From contig CAKTYE010000050.1 in NCBI GenBank assembly GCA_934631985.1, positions 1 to 19,063 of the forward strand: a stretch of 19,063 nucleotides of DNA, written 5' to 3'. Source of the DNA: an uncultured Clostridia bacterium. GTDB taxonomy: Bacteria; Bacillota; Clostridia; Christensenellales; Aristaeellaceae. Position 1 is the first letter of the stretch; each line of letters opens with the position of its first letter. Below, in pieces: positions 1 to 6,971 of the stretch. The notes under the pieces are model-generated. The model had not been told where the DNA came from, searched no databases, and was given only the letters and a program-made list of their open reading frames with translations. Made by a program: the position numbers and the translations under genes.

Positions 1-1253
1 GCATGATGGATACCATGATGGTATCGACCTGCGGCGAAGCGGCTGTGTCCGGCATATCACTGGTGGACTCCATCAGTATTTTGTTTATCAACCTGTTCTC
101 TGCACTGGCAACGGGCGGCGCGGTGGTCGCTTCGCAGTATTTGGGACGCAAGGAGCGGGAAAACGCCAGCATGGCCTCTAAGCAGTTATTCTATACCATC
201 CTGCTTGTGTCCACGGTCATTATGGTGCTGTTTCTGGCGCTGCGGTATCCGCTGCTCAATCTGGTTTTTGGTCACATTGACGCTGATGTTATGGCAAGCG
301 CCCAGACGTATTTCTGGATCACGGCCCTGTCTTATCCCTTCCTGGCGATGTACAACGCTTCAGCGGCTCTTTTGCGGGCCATGGGCAACGCGAAGGCTTC
401 GCTGTATACCTCGCTGGTCATGAATATTATTAACATTGTCGGCAATGCCCTTTTGATCTATGTGGTGGGTATGGGCGTTGCAGGTGCGGCAACGGCAACG
501 TTAGTCTCGCGTATTGTGGGCGCGCTGCTGATGCAGCGGACGCTTCAGGACCCTAATAACCTGATTCCGTATCCTGTGCTGCATAAGTTTGAGTGGCGCG
601 GCGACATGGTAAAGCGTATTCTGTCTGTAGGTGTTCCTACAGGCTTGGAAAACAGCTTCTTCCAGTTTGGCAAGCTGGTGCTGCTGCGTCTGATCAGCAC
701 CTTTGGAACTGCCAGCATTGCGGCGAATGCCGTGGCAAACAGCCTGACAACGTTGGAGGTGCTGCCGGGCAACGCGATCGGTCTGGCGATGGTCGCCGTG
801 GTGGGGCGCTGCATCGGGGCAAAAGAATACGACCAGGTACGGTATTATGTTAAAAAGCTGATGCTGAAATGCTACCTCTACATGGGCTTGCTGAATGTGC
901 TGATGCTCGTCTGCACATCTACGTTCGTCTCGCTGTACAGCCTGACCCCGGAAGCCAGCGACATGGCAACGAAAATTATCATGCTGCATGGTCTGGGCTG
1001 CATTGTTATCTGGCCCACCTCCTTCGTTCTGCCGAATGCCCTGCGTGCGGCGAACGACGCTCGCTTTACCATGCTGGTTTCCTGCTTTTCCATGGTGGCC
1101 TTCCGCATTGTGTTTGGCTTCCTGCTGGCACAGAACATGGGCTTTGGCGTTATCGGCGTTTGGATGGCTATGCAGATCGACTGGCTGTTCCGGGTAATTT
1201 GCTTCGTGTGGCGCTTTAAGAGCGGTGTGTGGGAAAAGAAGCAATTGATCTAA
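1..1253 (+). CDS. MATE family multidrug/Na+ antiporter (5' end cut off by window)
   Basis: Integral membrane transporter of the MATE (multi antimicrobial extrusion, MOP superfamily) family, which exports cationic compounds in exchange for Na+ or H+. The reading frame is open to the left edge. The visible 416 residues begin inside the first helix region (MMDTMMVSTCGEAAVSG), which in full-length relatives follows roughly 40 further residues, so the true start lies outside the window. Family features visible: repeated long hydrophobic segments, the ASQYLGRKE loop near residue 45 and the polar GKLVLLRLIS-type segment that opens the second half, consistent with two six-helix bundles. The protein ends with a short basic tail and a TAA stop. 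The substrate cannot be told from sequence. No clear terminator follows before the carboxypeptidase gene, about 90 bases downstream, so read-through is possible. Confidence 0.9.
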   Translation, partial: MMDTMMVSTCGEAAVSGISLVDSISILFINLFSALATGGAVVASQYLGRKERENASMASKQLFYTILLVSTVIMVLFLALRYPLLNLVFGHIDADVMASAQTYFWITALSYPFLAMYNASAALLRAMGNAKASLYTSLVMNIINIVGNALLIYVVGMGVAGAATATLVSRIVGALLMQRTLQDPNNLIPYPVLHKFEWRGDMVKRILSVGVPTGLENSFFQFGKLVLLRLISTFGTASIAANAVANSLTTLEVLPGNAIGLAMVAVVGRCIGAKEYDQVRYYVKKLMLKCYLYMGLLNVLMLVCTSTFVSLYSLTPEASDMATKIIMLHGLGCIVIWPTSFVLPNALRAANDARFTMLVSCFSMVAFRIVFGFLLAQNMGFGVIGVWMAMQIDWLFRVICFVWRFKSGVWEKKQLI

Positions 1254-1267
1254 AAAATGTGCCTAAA

Positions 1268-1366
1268 GCGTCTTTCTCCAGGTATTTCCATCGAAGCATT
1301 TTCCTTTGCTGGGTATGCTAAGGGATGCAGAAAGGTGGTATGCATGTGAGAAAGACGCATTTTTTT
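1268..1366 (+). promoter_or_regulatory. long-range inverted repeat followed by a T run at the dacF start
   Basis: A perfect 11-base inverted repeat, GCGTCTTTCTC at 1268-1278 and GAGAAAGACGC at 1348-1358, is followed directly by ATTTTTTT (1359-1366). Outside the left arm lies AAAAAAT (1252-1258), complementary to part of that T run. Pairing would trap the dacF SD and start codons in a 69-base loop and would look like an intrinsic terminator positioned inside the first codons of dacF. Whether it acts as an attenuator for transcripts coming from the MATE gene is inference; the large loop makes it less convincing than an ordinary terminator. Confidence 0.35.
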
Positions 1367-2503
1367 GTATGGCTGCTGATAGCGGCACTGCTGACGACCT
1401 CGGCTGCATTTGCTGCGCCGCTGGAGACAGGCGTTCCCATTGAAATAACGGCTCCTTCCGTGATGCTGGCAGAAGCCTCCACCGGGACGGTCGTTTTCGA
1501 AAAGCAGGCGGATGAGCGGCGCGAGGTGGCCTCTGTTACGAAGCTGATGACTGCGCTGCTGGTGTTTGAGGCGCTGGAGGATAAGGATGTTTCCCTGACA
1601 GATCAGGTGACGGTTTCGCAGACGGCAGCCGCCATGAAGGGCAGTCAGGCGCTGCTGGATGCGGGTGCGGTCTATTCCCTGGAGGATCTGCTGCGCACCA
1701 TGATCATTGCCAGTGCAAATGACAGCGCCGTTGCGCTGGCAGAATATCTGGCAGGCACCGAAGGACAGTTTGTACAGCGCATGAACGAACGTGCTGCCGC
1801 CCTCGGCATGACCAATACCTGTTATGTCAACTGTACGGGCTATCCGCAGGAGGGGCAATATACTACAGCACGGGATGTAATGACGCTTTCCTGTGCGATG
1901 AGCCGTCATCCGGCCTATCACACCTATGCGAAGGTATGGCTCGATACGCTGAAGCATCCCAGCGGACGTATTACCGACTTGACCAATACCAATCGTCTGG
2001 TGCGCTTCTATGACGGCTGCGACGGCTTCAAAACAGGCTCGACCAACGCGGCGAAGTTCTGCATCAGCGCAACGGCAGAAAAGAACGGTATGCGTCTGAT
2101 TGCTGTCGTGCTGGGCTGCGAAAACAGTCAGCGGAGATTTCAGGAAGCCAGAAGCATGCTGGACTATGGCTTTGCAACGTATCAGCGGGTGACTGTTGCG
2201 CAGAAGGGCGATCTGCTGGGGGAACAGCTTCCTGTGACACGCGGCAGCACAGAACAGGTTGACCTGATGCTGGACAGCGGGTTGAGCATGCTGCTGCGCA
2301 CAGGACAGGCAAGCCAGCTGAAAATGGAGCTTGTGCTGCCGGAAAGCGTGGAAGCGCCTGTGCAGGCAGGGCAGATCGTGGGCATGGCGCGGGTACTGCT
2401 GGGGGATACGGTCATCGCTAAGCTCAACGTTGCTGCGGCAGGCGATGTTCCGCTGCCAGGCTTTATCGAAGGGTTTTACCGAATTTTGAACATGTGGCGC
2501 TGA
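1346..2503 (+). CDS. dacF: D-alanyl-D-alanine carboxypeptidase (PBP5/DacF family, peptidase S11)
   Basis: Exported low-molecular-weight penicillin-binding protein that trims the terminal D-Ala from peptidoglycan stem peptides outside the membrane. A signal peptide (RKTHFFVWLLIAALLTTSAAFA) is followed by the S11 catalytic domain. Numbered from the GTG start, the catalytic SxxK is S63-V-T-K66, SxN is S123-A-N125 and KTG begins at K229. The C-terminal part fits the PBP5_C domain, and the last 16 residues (PGFIEGFYRILNMWR) look like the amphipathic membrane anchor of this family. Start choice: AAAGGTGG at 1331-1338 is 7 bases from GTG 1346 but only 1 base from the in-frame ATG 1340, so GTG is preferred; ATG 1340 is the alternative. 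The gene symbol is by family resemblance to the DacB/DacF group and could equally be another S11 paralogue. Confidence 0.88.
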   Translation: MRKTHFFVWLLIAALLTTSAAFAAPLETGVPIEITAPSVMLAEASTGTVVFEKQADERREVASVTKLMTALLVFEALEDKDVSLTDQVTVSQTAAAMKGSQALLDAGAVYSLEDLLRTMIIASANDSAVALAEYLAGTEGQFVQRMNERAAALGMTNTCYVNCTGYPQEGQYTTARDVMTLSCAMSRHPAYHTYAKVWLDTLKHPSGRITDLTNTNRLVRFYDGCDGFKTGSTNAAKFCISATAEKNGMRLIAVVLGCENSQRRFQEARSMLDYGFATYQRVTVAQKGDLLGEQLPVTRGSTEQVDLMLDSGLSMLLRTGQASQLKMELVLPESVEAPVQAGQIVGMARVLLGDTVIAKLNVAAAGDVPLPGFIEGFYRILNMWR

Positions 2504-2506
2504 TGC

Positions 2507-2535
2507 TTGCAGGAATCGCGTGTTCGCAGTATAAT
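2507..2535 (+). promoter_or_regulatory. promoter of the M50-scpA-scpB operon
   Basis: A perfect TATAAT -10 box at 2530-2535 has a weak -35, TTGCAG (3 of 6), at 2507-2512 with a 17-base spacer. Predicted transcription starts near 2542, about 40 bases before the first gene. The promoter begins 4 bases after the dacF stop codon, so it separates dacF from the operon. Crossing inverted repeats surround it (see the repeat at 2507-2566). Confidence 0.6.
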
Positions 2536-2566
2536 AGAGTCCGTATCATTTTCCTGCAACACGCGA
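2507..2566. repeat. two crossing 9-base inverted repeats around a promoter
   Basis: Arm A TTGCAGGAA (2507-2515) is the reverse complement of TTCCTGCAA (2551-2559). Arm B TCGCGTGTT (2516-2524) is the reverse complement of AACACGCGA (2558-2566). The order A-B-A'-B' means the two pairings cross and share two bases. Arm A overlaps the -35 box; the right arms lie just after the predicted transcription start. This could be a paired operator, or competing RNA helices in read-through transcripts from dacF. The function is not known to me. Confidence 0.45.
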
Positions 2567-2580
2567 AATGAGGGATGACA

Positions 2581-3393
2581 TTGTTTTCACGCCTGCAAAG
2601 CTGGATCAGCATGCTTCGCACAGACCCTGTAGGGTTTATTCTTTACCTGGCATATATGGTGGTGACGGTGCTGCTGAGCCTGATCCTCCATGAGATTGCC
2701 CATGGCTATGTAGCCTATCGCTGCGGAGACCCCACTGCTAAAATGCTGGGGCGGCTGAGCCTTGATCCCCGCAAGCATCTGGACCCCATCGGCACCGTCT
2801 GCATGCTGATTTTCGGCATTGGCTGGGCAAAGCCCGTCCCCGTCAATCCGCGAAACTTCCGCAATTACCGCAAGGACGACTTCATGGTCTCCATTGCAGG
2901 CATCGTGATGAACCTGACGCTGTTCATTCTTTGCACGGCACTGGCGGTAGGCATCAACGGGCTGTTGTTTGACCGGACCTTCCTGGCGGATGTGAAGGAT
3001 TATTACGGTTCGCTGGACCTACTGATCAACCCGTATTCTTCCTCGGTTGGTACGGCGATCACCTATGGCCTGACCACATCGGACATGACCACCATGATGG
3101 CCCATCCGTGGCTGATGTATGTTCAGCGCTTTTTGCTGAATATGGCGACCATCAATCTGTCCCTGGCGGTGTTCAACTTTCTGCCCATTCCACCGCTGGA
3201 CGGCTATCATCTGGTCAATGATCTGCTGCTGAAGGGTAAGCTGCAGCTGAATCGGCAGGCCTTCTCCATTGCACAGATCGTCCTGCTGGTGCTGTGCTTC
3301 TCCGGGATACTGAATAATTTGCTGTACACGATCAATACGGGCGTGTTCAGCGCCGTGCTGCACTTGTTCCTGCTGATTTCAGGTGGGGCCTGA
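2581..3393 (+). CDS. site-2 protease family membrane metalloprotease (peptidase M50)
   Basis: Membrane-embedded zinc protease of the M50 family, of the short YwhC-like type without a PDZ domain; these cut proteins within or near the membrane, but the substrate here is unknown. Counting from the in-frame ATG at 2575, the zinc motif is H39-E-I-A-H43 within a hydrophobic helix, and the third ligand motif is N201-FLPIPPLD209-G. A conserved KPVPVNP loop lies at about residues 86-92. About five to six hydrophobic segments are visible. Start choice: GAGGG at 2570-2574 abuts ATG 2575 but is 6 bases from TTG 2581, so TTG is preferred. The gene is first in an operon with scpA and scpB (3-base gap to scpA), a neighbourhood common in Firmicutes. 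Confidence 0.88.
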   Translation: MFSRLQSWISMLRTDPVGFILYLAYMVVTVLLSLILHEIAHGYVAYRCGDPTAKMLGRLSLDPRKHLDPIGTVCMLIFGIGWAKPVPVNPRNFRNYRKDDFMVSIAGIVMNLTLFILCTALAVGINGLLFDRTFLADVKDYYGSLDLLINPYSSSVGTAITYGLTTSDMTTMMAHPWLMYVQRFLLNMATINLSLAVFNFLPIPPLDGYHLVNDLLLKGKLQLNRQAFSIAQIVLLVLCFSGILNNLLYTINTGVFSAVLHLFLLISGGA

Positions 3394-3396
3394 GCC

Positions 3397-4155
3397 ATGG
3401 CAATGACTTTTTCACTAAAGGACTTTGATGGCCCGCTGGATCTGCTGCTGCATCTGATAAGCAAGGCACAGGTGGATATTCACGACATTTTTGTTTCTCA
3501 AATCACCGATCAGTATATCGAACATGTCCAAAATGCCGTAGACCTGGACATGGACGATGCAACGGACTTCCTGGTCATGGCGGCGACGCTTCTGGAGATC
3601 AAAAGCCGTGCTATGCTGCCAAAGCCGCCCCAATTGGAGGAAGGCGAAGAGGATCCCGAGGAAGCGCTGATTCGCCGCCTGGAGGAATACAAGCGTTTTC
3701 GGGAGACTGCGGCAGAGATGCAGCGCTTTGAGGAAGCCGCTGCCTGCATGTATGAAAAGCTGCCGGAGGAATATCCGCTGCCGCCGCAGAGCATTGAATT
3801 GACCGGGCTGACGCTGCAAGGGCTGGTCGATGCCTTTCTGCGCATCTATGACCGCAAGCCCGCGGAGCCTGTTGCTTCTGAGGAAAACCATTATGCGCCG
3901 CGGGACATTCGCCGGGATGAACATACCGTGCAGGAATGTATGCTGGTGCTTTTGAAGGGATTGCGGCAGAAGCATCGGCTGCGCTTTGACGAGGTGTTCA
4001 GCGCAGCCCCGACAAAGGAAGAGGTTGTGACGCTTTTCCTGGCCCTGCTGGAGCTGCTGCGGCTGGGAGAGACGCACATTGTGCAGGAGGGCATCTACGG
4101 CGAGATTACCCTGCTGCCCGGAAGGAGCGAGTCCATTGCCGAAGAGGAAGCCTGA
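3397..4155 (+). CDS. scpA: segregation and condensation protein A
   Basis: Kleisin subunit of the bacterial SMC condensin complex; with ScpB it bridges the Smc ATPase heads and helps chromosome segregation. The N-terminal signature is clear (DFDGPLDLLLHLISKAQVDI followed by the ITDQYIEH helix), then the FLVMAATLLEIKSRAMLP helix that contacts Smc, a long acidic/charged middle (EEGEEDPEEALIRRLEEYKRF), and a C-terminal winged-helix region ending near VQEGIYGEITL. The 252 residues are normal for the family. Start ATG 3397 is 8 bases from AGGTGGGG (3381-3388), which lies inside the end of the preceding M50 gene, so the genes are translationally close. The next gene, scpB, overlaps the 3' end by 20 bases. 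Confidence 0.95.
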   Translation: MAMTFSLKDFDGPLDLLLHLISKAQVDIHDIFVSQITDQYIEHVQNAVDLDMDDATDFLVMAATLLEIKSRAMLPKPPQLEEGEEDPEEALIRRLEEYKRFRETAAEMQRFEEAAACMYEKLPEEYPLPPQSIELTGLTLQGLVDAFLRIYDRKPAEPVASEENHYAPRDIRRDEHTVQECMLVLLKGLRQKHRLRFDEVFSAAPTKEEVVTLFLALLELLRLGETHIVQEGIYGEITLLPGRSESIAEEEA

Positions 4156-4723
4156 CCTGCTTACGCAGGAGGTGCGTGGGCGCATAGAAGCCATTTTATT
4201 TGTGGCTGGCGAACCTGTTTTGATCAGCGACCTGGCGAAAGCGTTAGAAATGAGCGAATCAGACACGAGCCATGTGATCGACCTGCTGATCAATGAATAT
4301 GACTTTGAACAGCGCGGCTTCTGTCTGAAGCGCTTCGGCAAGCATGTACAACTGGCAACCCGCGCGATCTATGCCGATTGGGTGGAACGGCTTTTGCAGC
4401 CTGTGCAGCGACAAAGTCTGAGTCAGGCCGCCATGGAAACGCTGGCAGTCGTGGCGTATCGTCAGCCTGTGACCCGTGCAGAGATCGAACAGATCCGCGG
4501 CGTGAAGTGCGATTACTCCATTGCTTCGCTCAGCAGCAAAGGGCTGATCGAGGAGGTAGGACGTAAGGATACGGTGGGCCGTCCGATTTTGTTCGGTACA
4601 ACGGATGAATTTATGAATCACTTCGGCATCAGCAGCTTGGAGCAGCTTCCGCCGCTACCGCAGGACTTAAAGGAAGAAACGGAGGCCGCAGCTGCGGAGG
4701 ATGAGCAGCTGCTTATTCCCTAA
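4136..4723 (+). CDS. scpB: segregation and condensation protein B
   Basis: Winged-helix partner of ScpA in the Smc-ScpAB condensin. The signature EAILFVAGEPVLISDLAKAL near the N terminus, the AMETLAVVAYRQPVTRAEIE segment and IRGVKCDYSIASLSSKGLIE in the second winged helix are diagnostic. The start is taken as TTG 4136: GAAGGAG (4121-4127) lies 8 bases upstream, and the resulting 195 residues fit the family length. A longer frame from TTG 4079 would add low-quality sequence that is out of frame inside scpA. The start lies 20 bases inside scpA, indicating translational coupling and matched stoichiometry. The tail is acidic (EETEAAAAEDEQ). An intrinsic terminator follows at once. Confidence 0.94.
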   Translation: MPKRKPDLLTQEVRGRIEAILFVAGEPVLISDLAKALEMSESDTSHVIDLLINEYDFEQRGFCLKRFGKHVQLATRAIYADWVERLLQPVQRQSLSQAAMETLAVVAYRQPVTRAEIEQIRGVKCDYSIASLSSKGLIEEVGRKDTVGRPILFGTTDEFMNHFGISSLEQLPPLPQDLKEETEAAAAEDEQLLIP

Positions 4724-4726
4724 AGC

Positions 4727-4760
4727 GTGTGAGCCTTGCAAGCGGCTCACACTTTTCTTT
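4727..4760 (+). terminator. intrinsic terminator of the M50-scpAB operon
   Basis: A 9-base perfect stem, GTGTGAGCC (4727-4735) with GGCTCACAC (4744-4752), has an 8-base loop and is followed by TTTTCTTT. It begins 4 bases after the scpB stop codon. Confidence 0.88.
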
Positions 4761-4761
4761 G

Positions 4762-4799
4762 TACAAGAAAGGCACCTGTACAAGCAGTATAGGTGCCTT
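4762..4799 (-). terminator. hairpin after the minus-strand exported-protein gene, probable terminator
   Basis: A perfect 9-base stem, AAGGCACCT (4769-4777) with AGGTGCCTT (4791-4799), has a 13-base loop. It lies 16 bases beyond the stop codon of the minus-strand gene. Read on the minus strand, the stem is followed only by TCTTGTAC, so the U tract is weak. It sits tail to tail with the scpB terminator. Confidence 0.5.
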
Positions 4800-4815
4800 G
4801 AAATCAGCAGGAGCG

Positions 4816-5874
4816 TTAGTCTGGTAATTTCAGCAGCGTGACCTGATGCAAACGTTCGTCTTCTGTGGAAATTTGCAGCTTGATCGAACGTGCAAGGCCA
4901 TCGAAAAGGGTATATGTTTCGTCAGCTCCGTTTTCTTCCACTGTGTAATTGCTGCTACTCAGCAGGGGAAGCAGCTCATCCTCTGAAAGTCCCAACGCGA
5001 TACCGCCGGGCAATTGCAGGTCGGTCTGTCCATCTTCCGTTACGGTAAGCGTATATACCAGGCAATCGGAAGCAGGCATAGCACTAGCAGACGGATTCAG
5101 TAGACCCACCAGCAAGGTGCTGCCGTTCTGCTGTACCATCTGTAAATGATCCCAAGTGCTGTTGGAAGCAATCTGTTCGGACGTATCAAAACGCGGAAAC
5201 CAGCCGGAAGCAATGCAGACCTCCAACGGCATGGGAAGCTGGTACAGCACGTCATTCAGGCGAAAATGAAAGTTATCCAAGTGCTGTCCCAGTGCCTCAG
5301 GCGCTTCATAGATATAAGCGTCACCAGCGGGGTCAGGCGCATTTCGATGCGTTGGTGCAGGGGATGTAAAGCTGCGCAGCGTGACGGACGTCATGCGCCC
5401 ATCTGTTTGGTCAAAGGCAAAGGAAGCCTTGTCAAAGTCATTGCCTTCATAAACAGCCTGTGCCTGACCGTTGCCCTCCTCCCGCAAATCTGTGGGCGTT
5501 CCCAGCGTATCATAGACGACGCTCCAGGTATCGTCCAGCGTAATGCCGTCCCGCAAAGCAACGCTTTCCACCATATCCTCTGAAAAGGTGATCTGCCCAA
5601 TATAGCAATCCCGCTTTGCCTGATCGTCCATGGAAAGGTTGATGATCTGCACGGTGCAGGACGCATGTCCGCGGCGCAGGCTATCTGCAATTGTGTAGGA
5701 GCCGGGGGAGAGCATCTCATCGGGTTCGTTGATCTCCCAGCCCTGGGCCAAAAGATCAGCCAGCGCAATGGGAAGCGTGTATTTTGTGCCGTCCAGCATA
5801 AACGATTCTGACGCCTGCGCACTGGGCGTCAGCAGCAGAACGAACAATAAGCCAATTGAAATCATCCGCTTCAT
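4816..5874 (-). CDS. exported protein of unknown function with a duplicated domain
   Basis: I do not recognise a named family. The 352-residue product has a signal peptide (KRMISIGLLFVLLLTPSAQA) with no lipobox, so it is likely secreted or wall-located. The mature part contains two related units, about residues 24-168 and 202-350. Each opens with F-x-L-x(4)-Y-x-LP, then a GW (unit 1 FMLDGTKYTLP, unit 2 FRLNDVLYQLP), and continues with an N-x-S stretch, a D-C pair (DCYIGQITFSED, DCLVYTLTVTED) and L-x-x-GI-x-L. The start is ATG 5874; AAAGGAGG lies 11 bases upstream, and an adjacent in-frame TTG at 5877 is 8 bases from it and could be used. It is monocistronic, with its own strong promoter and a downstream hairpin. 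Confidence 0.8.
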   Translation of the reverse strand: MKRMISIGLLFVLLLTPSAQASESFMLDGTKYTLPIALADLLAQGWEINEPDEMLSPGSYTIADSLRRGHASCTVQIINLSMDDQAKRDCYIGQITFSEDMVESVALRDGITLDDTWSVVYDTLGTPTDLREEGNGQAQAVYEGNDFDKASFAFDQTDGRMTSVTLRSFTSPAPTHRNAPDPAGDAYIYEAPEALGQHLDNFHFRLNDVLYQLPMPLEVCIASGWFPRFDTSEQIASNSTWDHLQMVQQNGSTLLVGLLNPSASAMPASDCLVYTLTVTEDGQTDLQLPGGIALGLSEDELLPLLSSSNYTVEENGADETYTLFDGLARSIKLQISTEDERLHQVTLLKLPD

Positions 5875-5904
5875 CAAAACGGAAACCTCCTTTTGCAGTC
5901 CCGT

Positions 5905-5933
5905 ATGATAGCACAGGGAAGGGATGTTGTCAA
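5905..5933 (-). promoter_or_regulatory. sigma-A type promoter for the duplicated-domain exported protein
   Basis: On the minus strand, a perfect -35 TTGACA (5933-5928), a 17-base spacer and -10 TATCAT (5910-5905) are visible. Transcription should start near 5898, about 24 bases before the start codon, leaving a short leader that carries AAAGGAGG. Confidence 0.8.
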
Positions 5934-5974
5934 ATCATTTCCCTGATCCTTCCAACGGCAGTTGATATGTTAAG

Positions 5975-6042
5975 AGCCTGTGCAGGCGCCGGACGTTTTC
6001 CATTAGGGAAATGGTAGGAACTTCCCCTAAAAAGTACAGGCT
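5975..6042. other. intergenic inverted-repeat structure upstream of purR
   Basis: AGCCTGT (5975-5981) and ACAGGCT (6036-6042) form a 7-base closing stem around an inner imperfect pair (TTAGGGAA with TTCCCCTAA, one bulged base). ATTTTTTCTC follows a few bases later. It lies upstream of the predicted purR -10 box, so it would not be in the main purR transcript. I see no match to a riboswitch class that I know. It could be a terminator-like element, a small RNA or chance. Confidence 0.3.
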
Positions 6043-6043
6043 G

Positions 6044-6088
6044 AATGACGAACTATTTTTTCTCAACCCCCTTTCAATATTCGCAGTT
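6044..6088 (+). promoter_or_regulatory. possible inverted PurBox pair overlapping the purR promoter
   Basis: AATGACGAACTAT (6044-6056) matches the B. subtilis PurBox pattern AWWWCCGAACWWT at 11 of 13 positions, and AATATTCGCAGTT (6076-6088) matches its reverse complement at 10 of 13. The boxes are inverted and 19 bases apart, whereas functional pairs in Bacillus are usually 16-17 apart. The position, straddling the -35 region of purR, would fit autoregulation by PurR. Confidence 0.35.
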
Positions 6089-6100
6089 GTGTGATATAAT
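6072..6100 (+). promoter_or_regulatory. promoter of the purR operon
   Basis: A perfect TATAAT -10 box at 6095-6100 lies 17 bases after a weak -35 TTTCAA at 6072-6077. Transcription should begin near 6107, roughly 29 bases before the purR start codon. The right half of the possible PurBox pair lies within the spacer. Confidence 0.65.
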
Positions 6101-6135
6101 CATACGGATTCATGATGTGAAGGAGCGAAATCCCC

Positions 6136-6957
6136 ATGGAGAAGATCCGCCGTAACGAGCGCATGAGCGCGATGATGAAGATACTGTCCACCTCACCCAA
6201 CCGCATTTTTACCCTGTCCTACTTCTGCGATATGTTTGGCGCGGCAAAGTCCACCATGAGCGAGGATATTGACATTCTTCGCGATGTGGTCAAGACCTTT
6301 CAGCTTGGTGAGCTGGAAACAGTCACAGGCGCTGCGGGCGGTGTACGCTACCGCGCCCGCGTAGACCGCAGCGCGGCGCTGGATTACATCAACAGCCTGT
6401 GCGACCGCCTGAGTGGAGAAAACCGTGTGCTGCCCGGCAGCTTCCTATATTATTCGGATATTCTTTCCTCGCCGCAGATCGTGCAGCGTATGGGCGAGAT
6501 ACTCGCCACGGAATACTATGATTTGGCGCCTGATTTTGTGCTGACCATGGAGACCAAGGGTATTCCCGTGGCGCTTATGACGGCAAATGCGCTGGGTGTT
6601 CCGCTGGTGATTGCCCGCCGTTCCAGCAAGGTGTATGAGGGCTCTGCCGTGAACATCAATTATGTGTCCGGCTCCTCCGGCAACATTGAAACCATGTCGT
6701 TGTCTCGCCGCGCAGTCAAGGAAGGGCAGCGGGCGCTGATTATCGATGACTTCCTGAAGGGCGGCGGAACGGCAAAGGGCATGGTCGACCTGATGCGCGA
6801 ATTTAATGTGGAGGTCGTTGGTCTGGGCTTTGTGATGGCTACGGCACGTCCTGAAAAGAAGCGTATTCAGGGGGAAAAAGCGCTGATGGTCATGGAAATT
6901 ACCCAGGATGAAAACCCTGTTGCAAAGATCTCTCCCGCCGATTGGCTCAAAGCCTGA
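6136..6957 (+). CDS. purR: pur operon repressor PurR (Bacillus type)
   Basis: DNA-binding repressor of purine biosynthesis genes whose binding is relieved by PRPP. An N-terminal winged helix (residues about 1-75, IRRNERMSAMMKILSTSPNR, then helix and wing ending GAAGGVRYR) is followed by a phosphoribosyltransferase-fold domain. The PRPP loop is at about residues 199-215 (RALIIDDFLKGGGTAKG), and the family stretch FVLTMETKGIPVALMTANAL is present. Length (273 residues) is normal. ATG 6136 follows AAGGAG by 10 bases. The gene heads the purR - glmU-like - pth - mfd cluster, the same relative order as in Bacillus. This is the Bacillus-type regulator, unrelated to the LacI-family PurR of enterobacteria. 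Confidence 0.95.
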   Translation: MEKIRRNERMSAMMKILSTSPNRIFTLSYFCDMFGAAKSTMSEDIDILRDVVKTFQLGELETVTGAAGGVRYRARVDRSAALDYINSLCDRLSGENRVLPGSFLYYSDILSSPQIVQRMGEILATEYYDLAPDFVLTMETKGIPVALMTANALGVPLVIARRSSKVYEGSAVNINYVSGSSGNIETMSLSRRAVKEGQRALIIDDFLKGGGTAKGMVDLMREFNVEVVGLGFVMATARPEKKRIQGEKALMVMEITQDENPVAKISPADWLKA

Positions 6958-6971
6958 AAGGGGAATGCCAT

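Noticed and set aside
501..1244. Long minus-strand ORF opposite the MATE gene
   Set aside because: It is the antisense shadow of a clear transporter gene; the His/Gln-rich translation has no domain character and no SD.
3415..4341. 308-codon minus-strand ORF opposite scpA and scpB
   Set aside because: Both sense genes are unmistakable; the antisense translation is low-complexity Gln/His-rich sequence.
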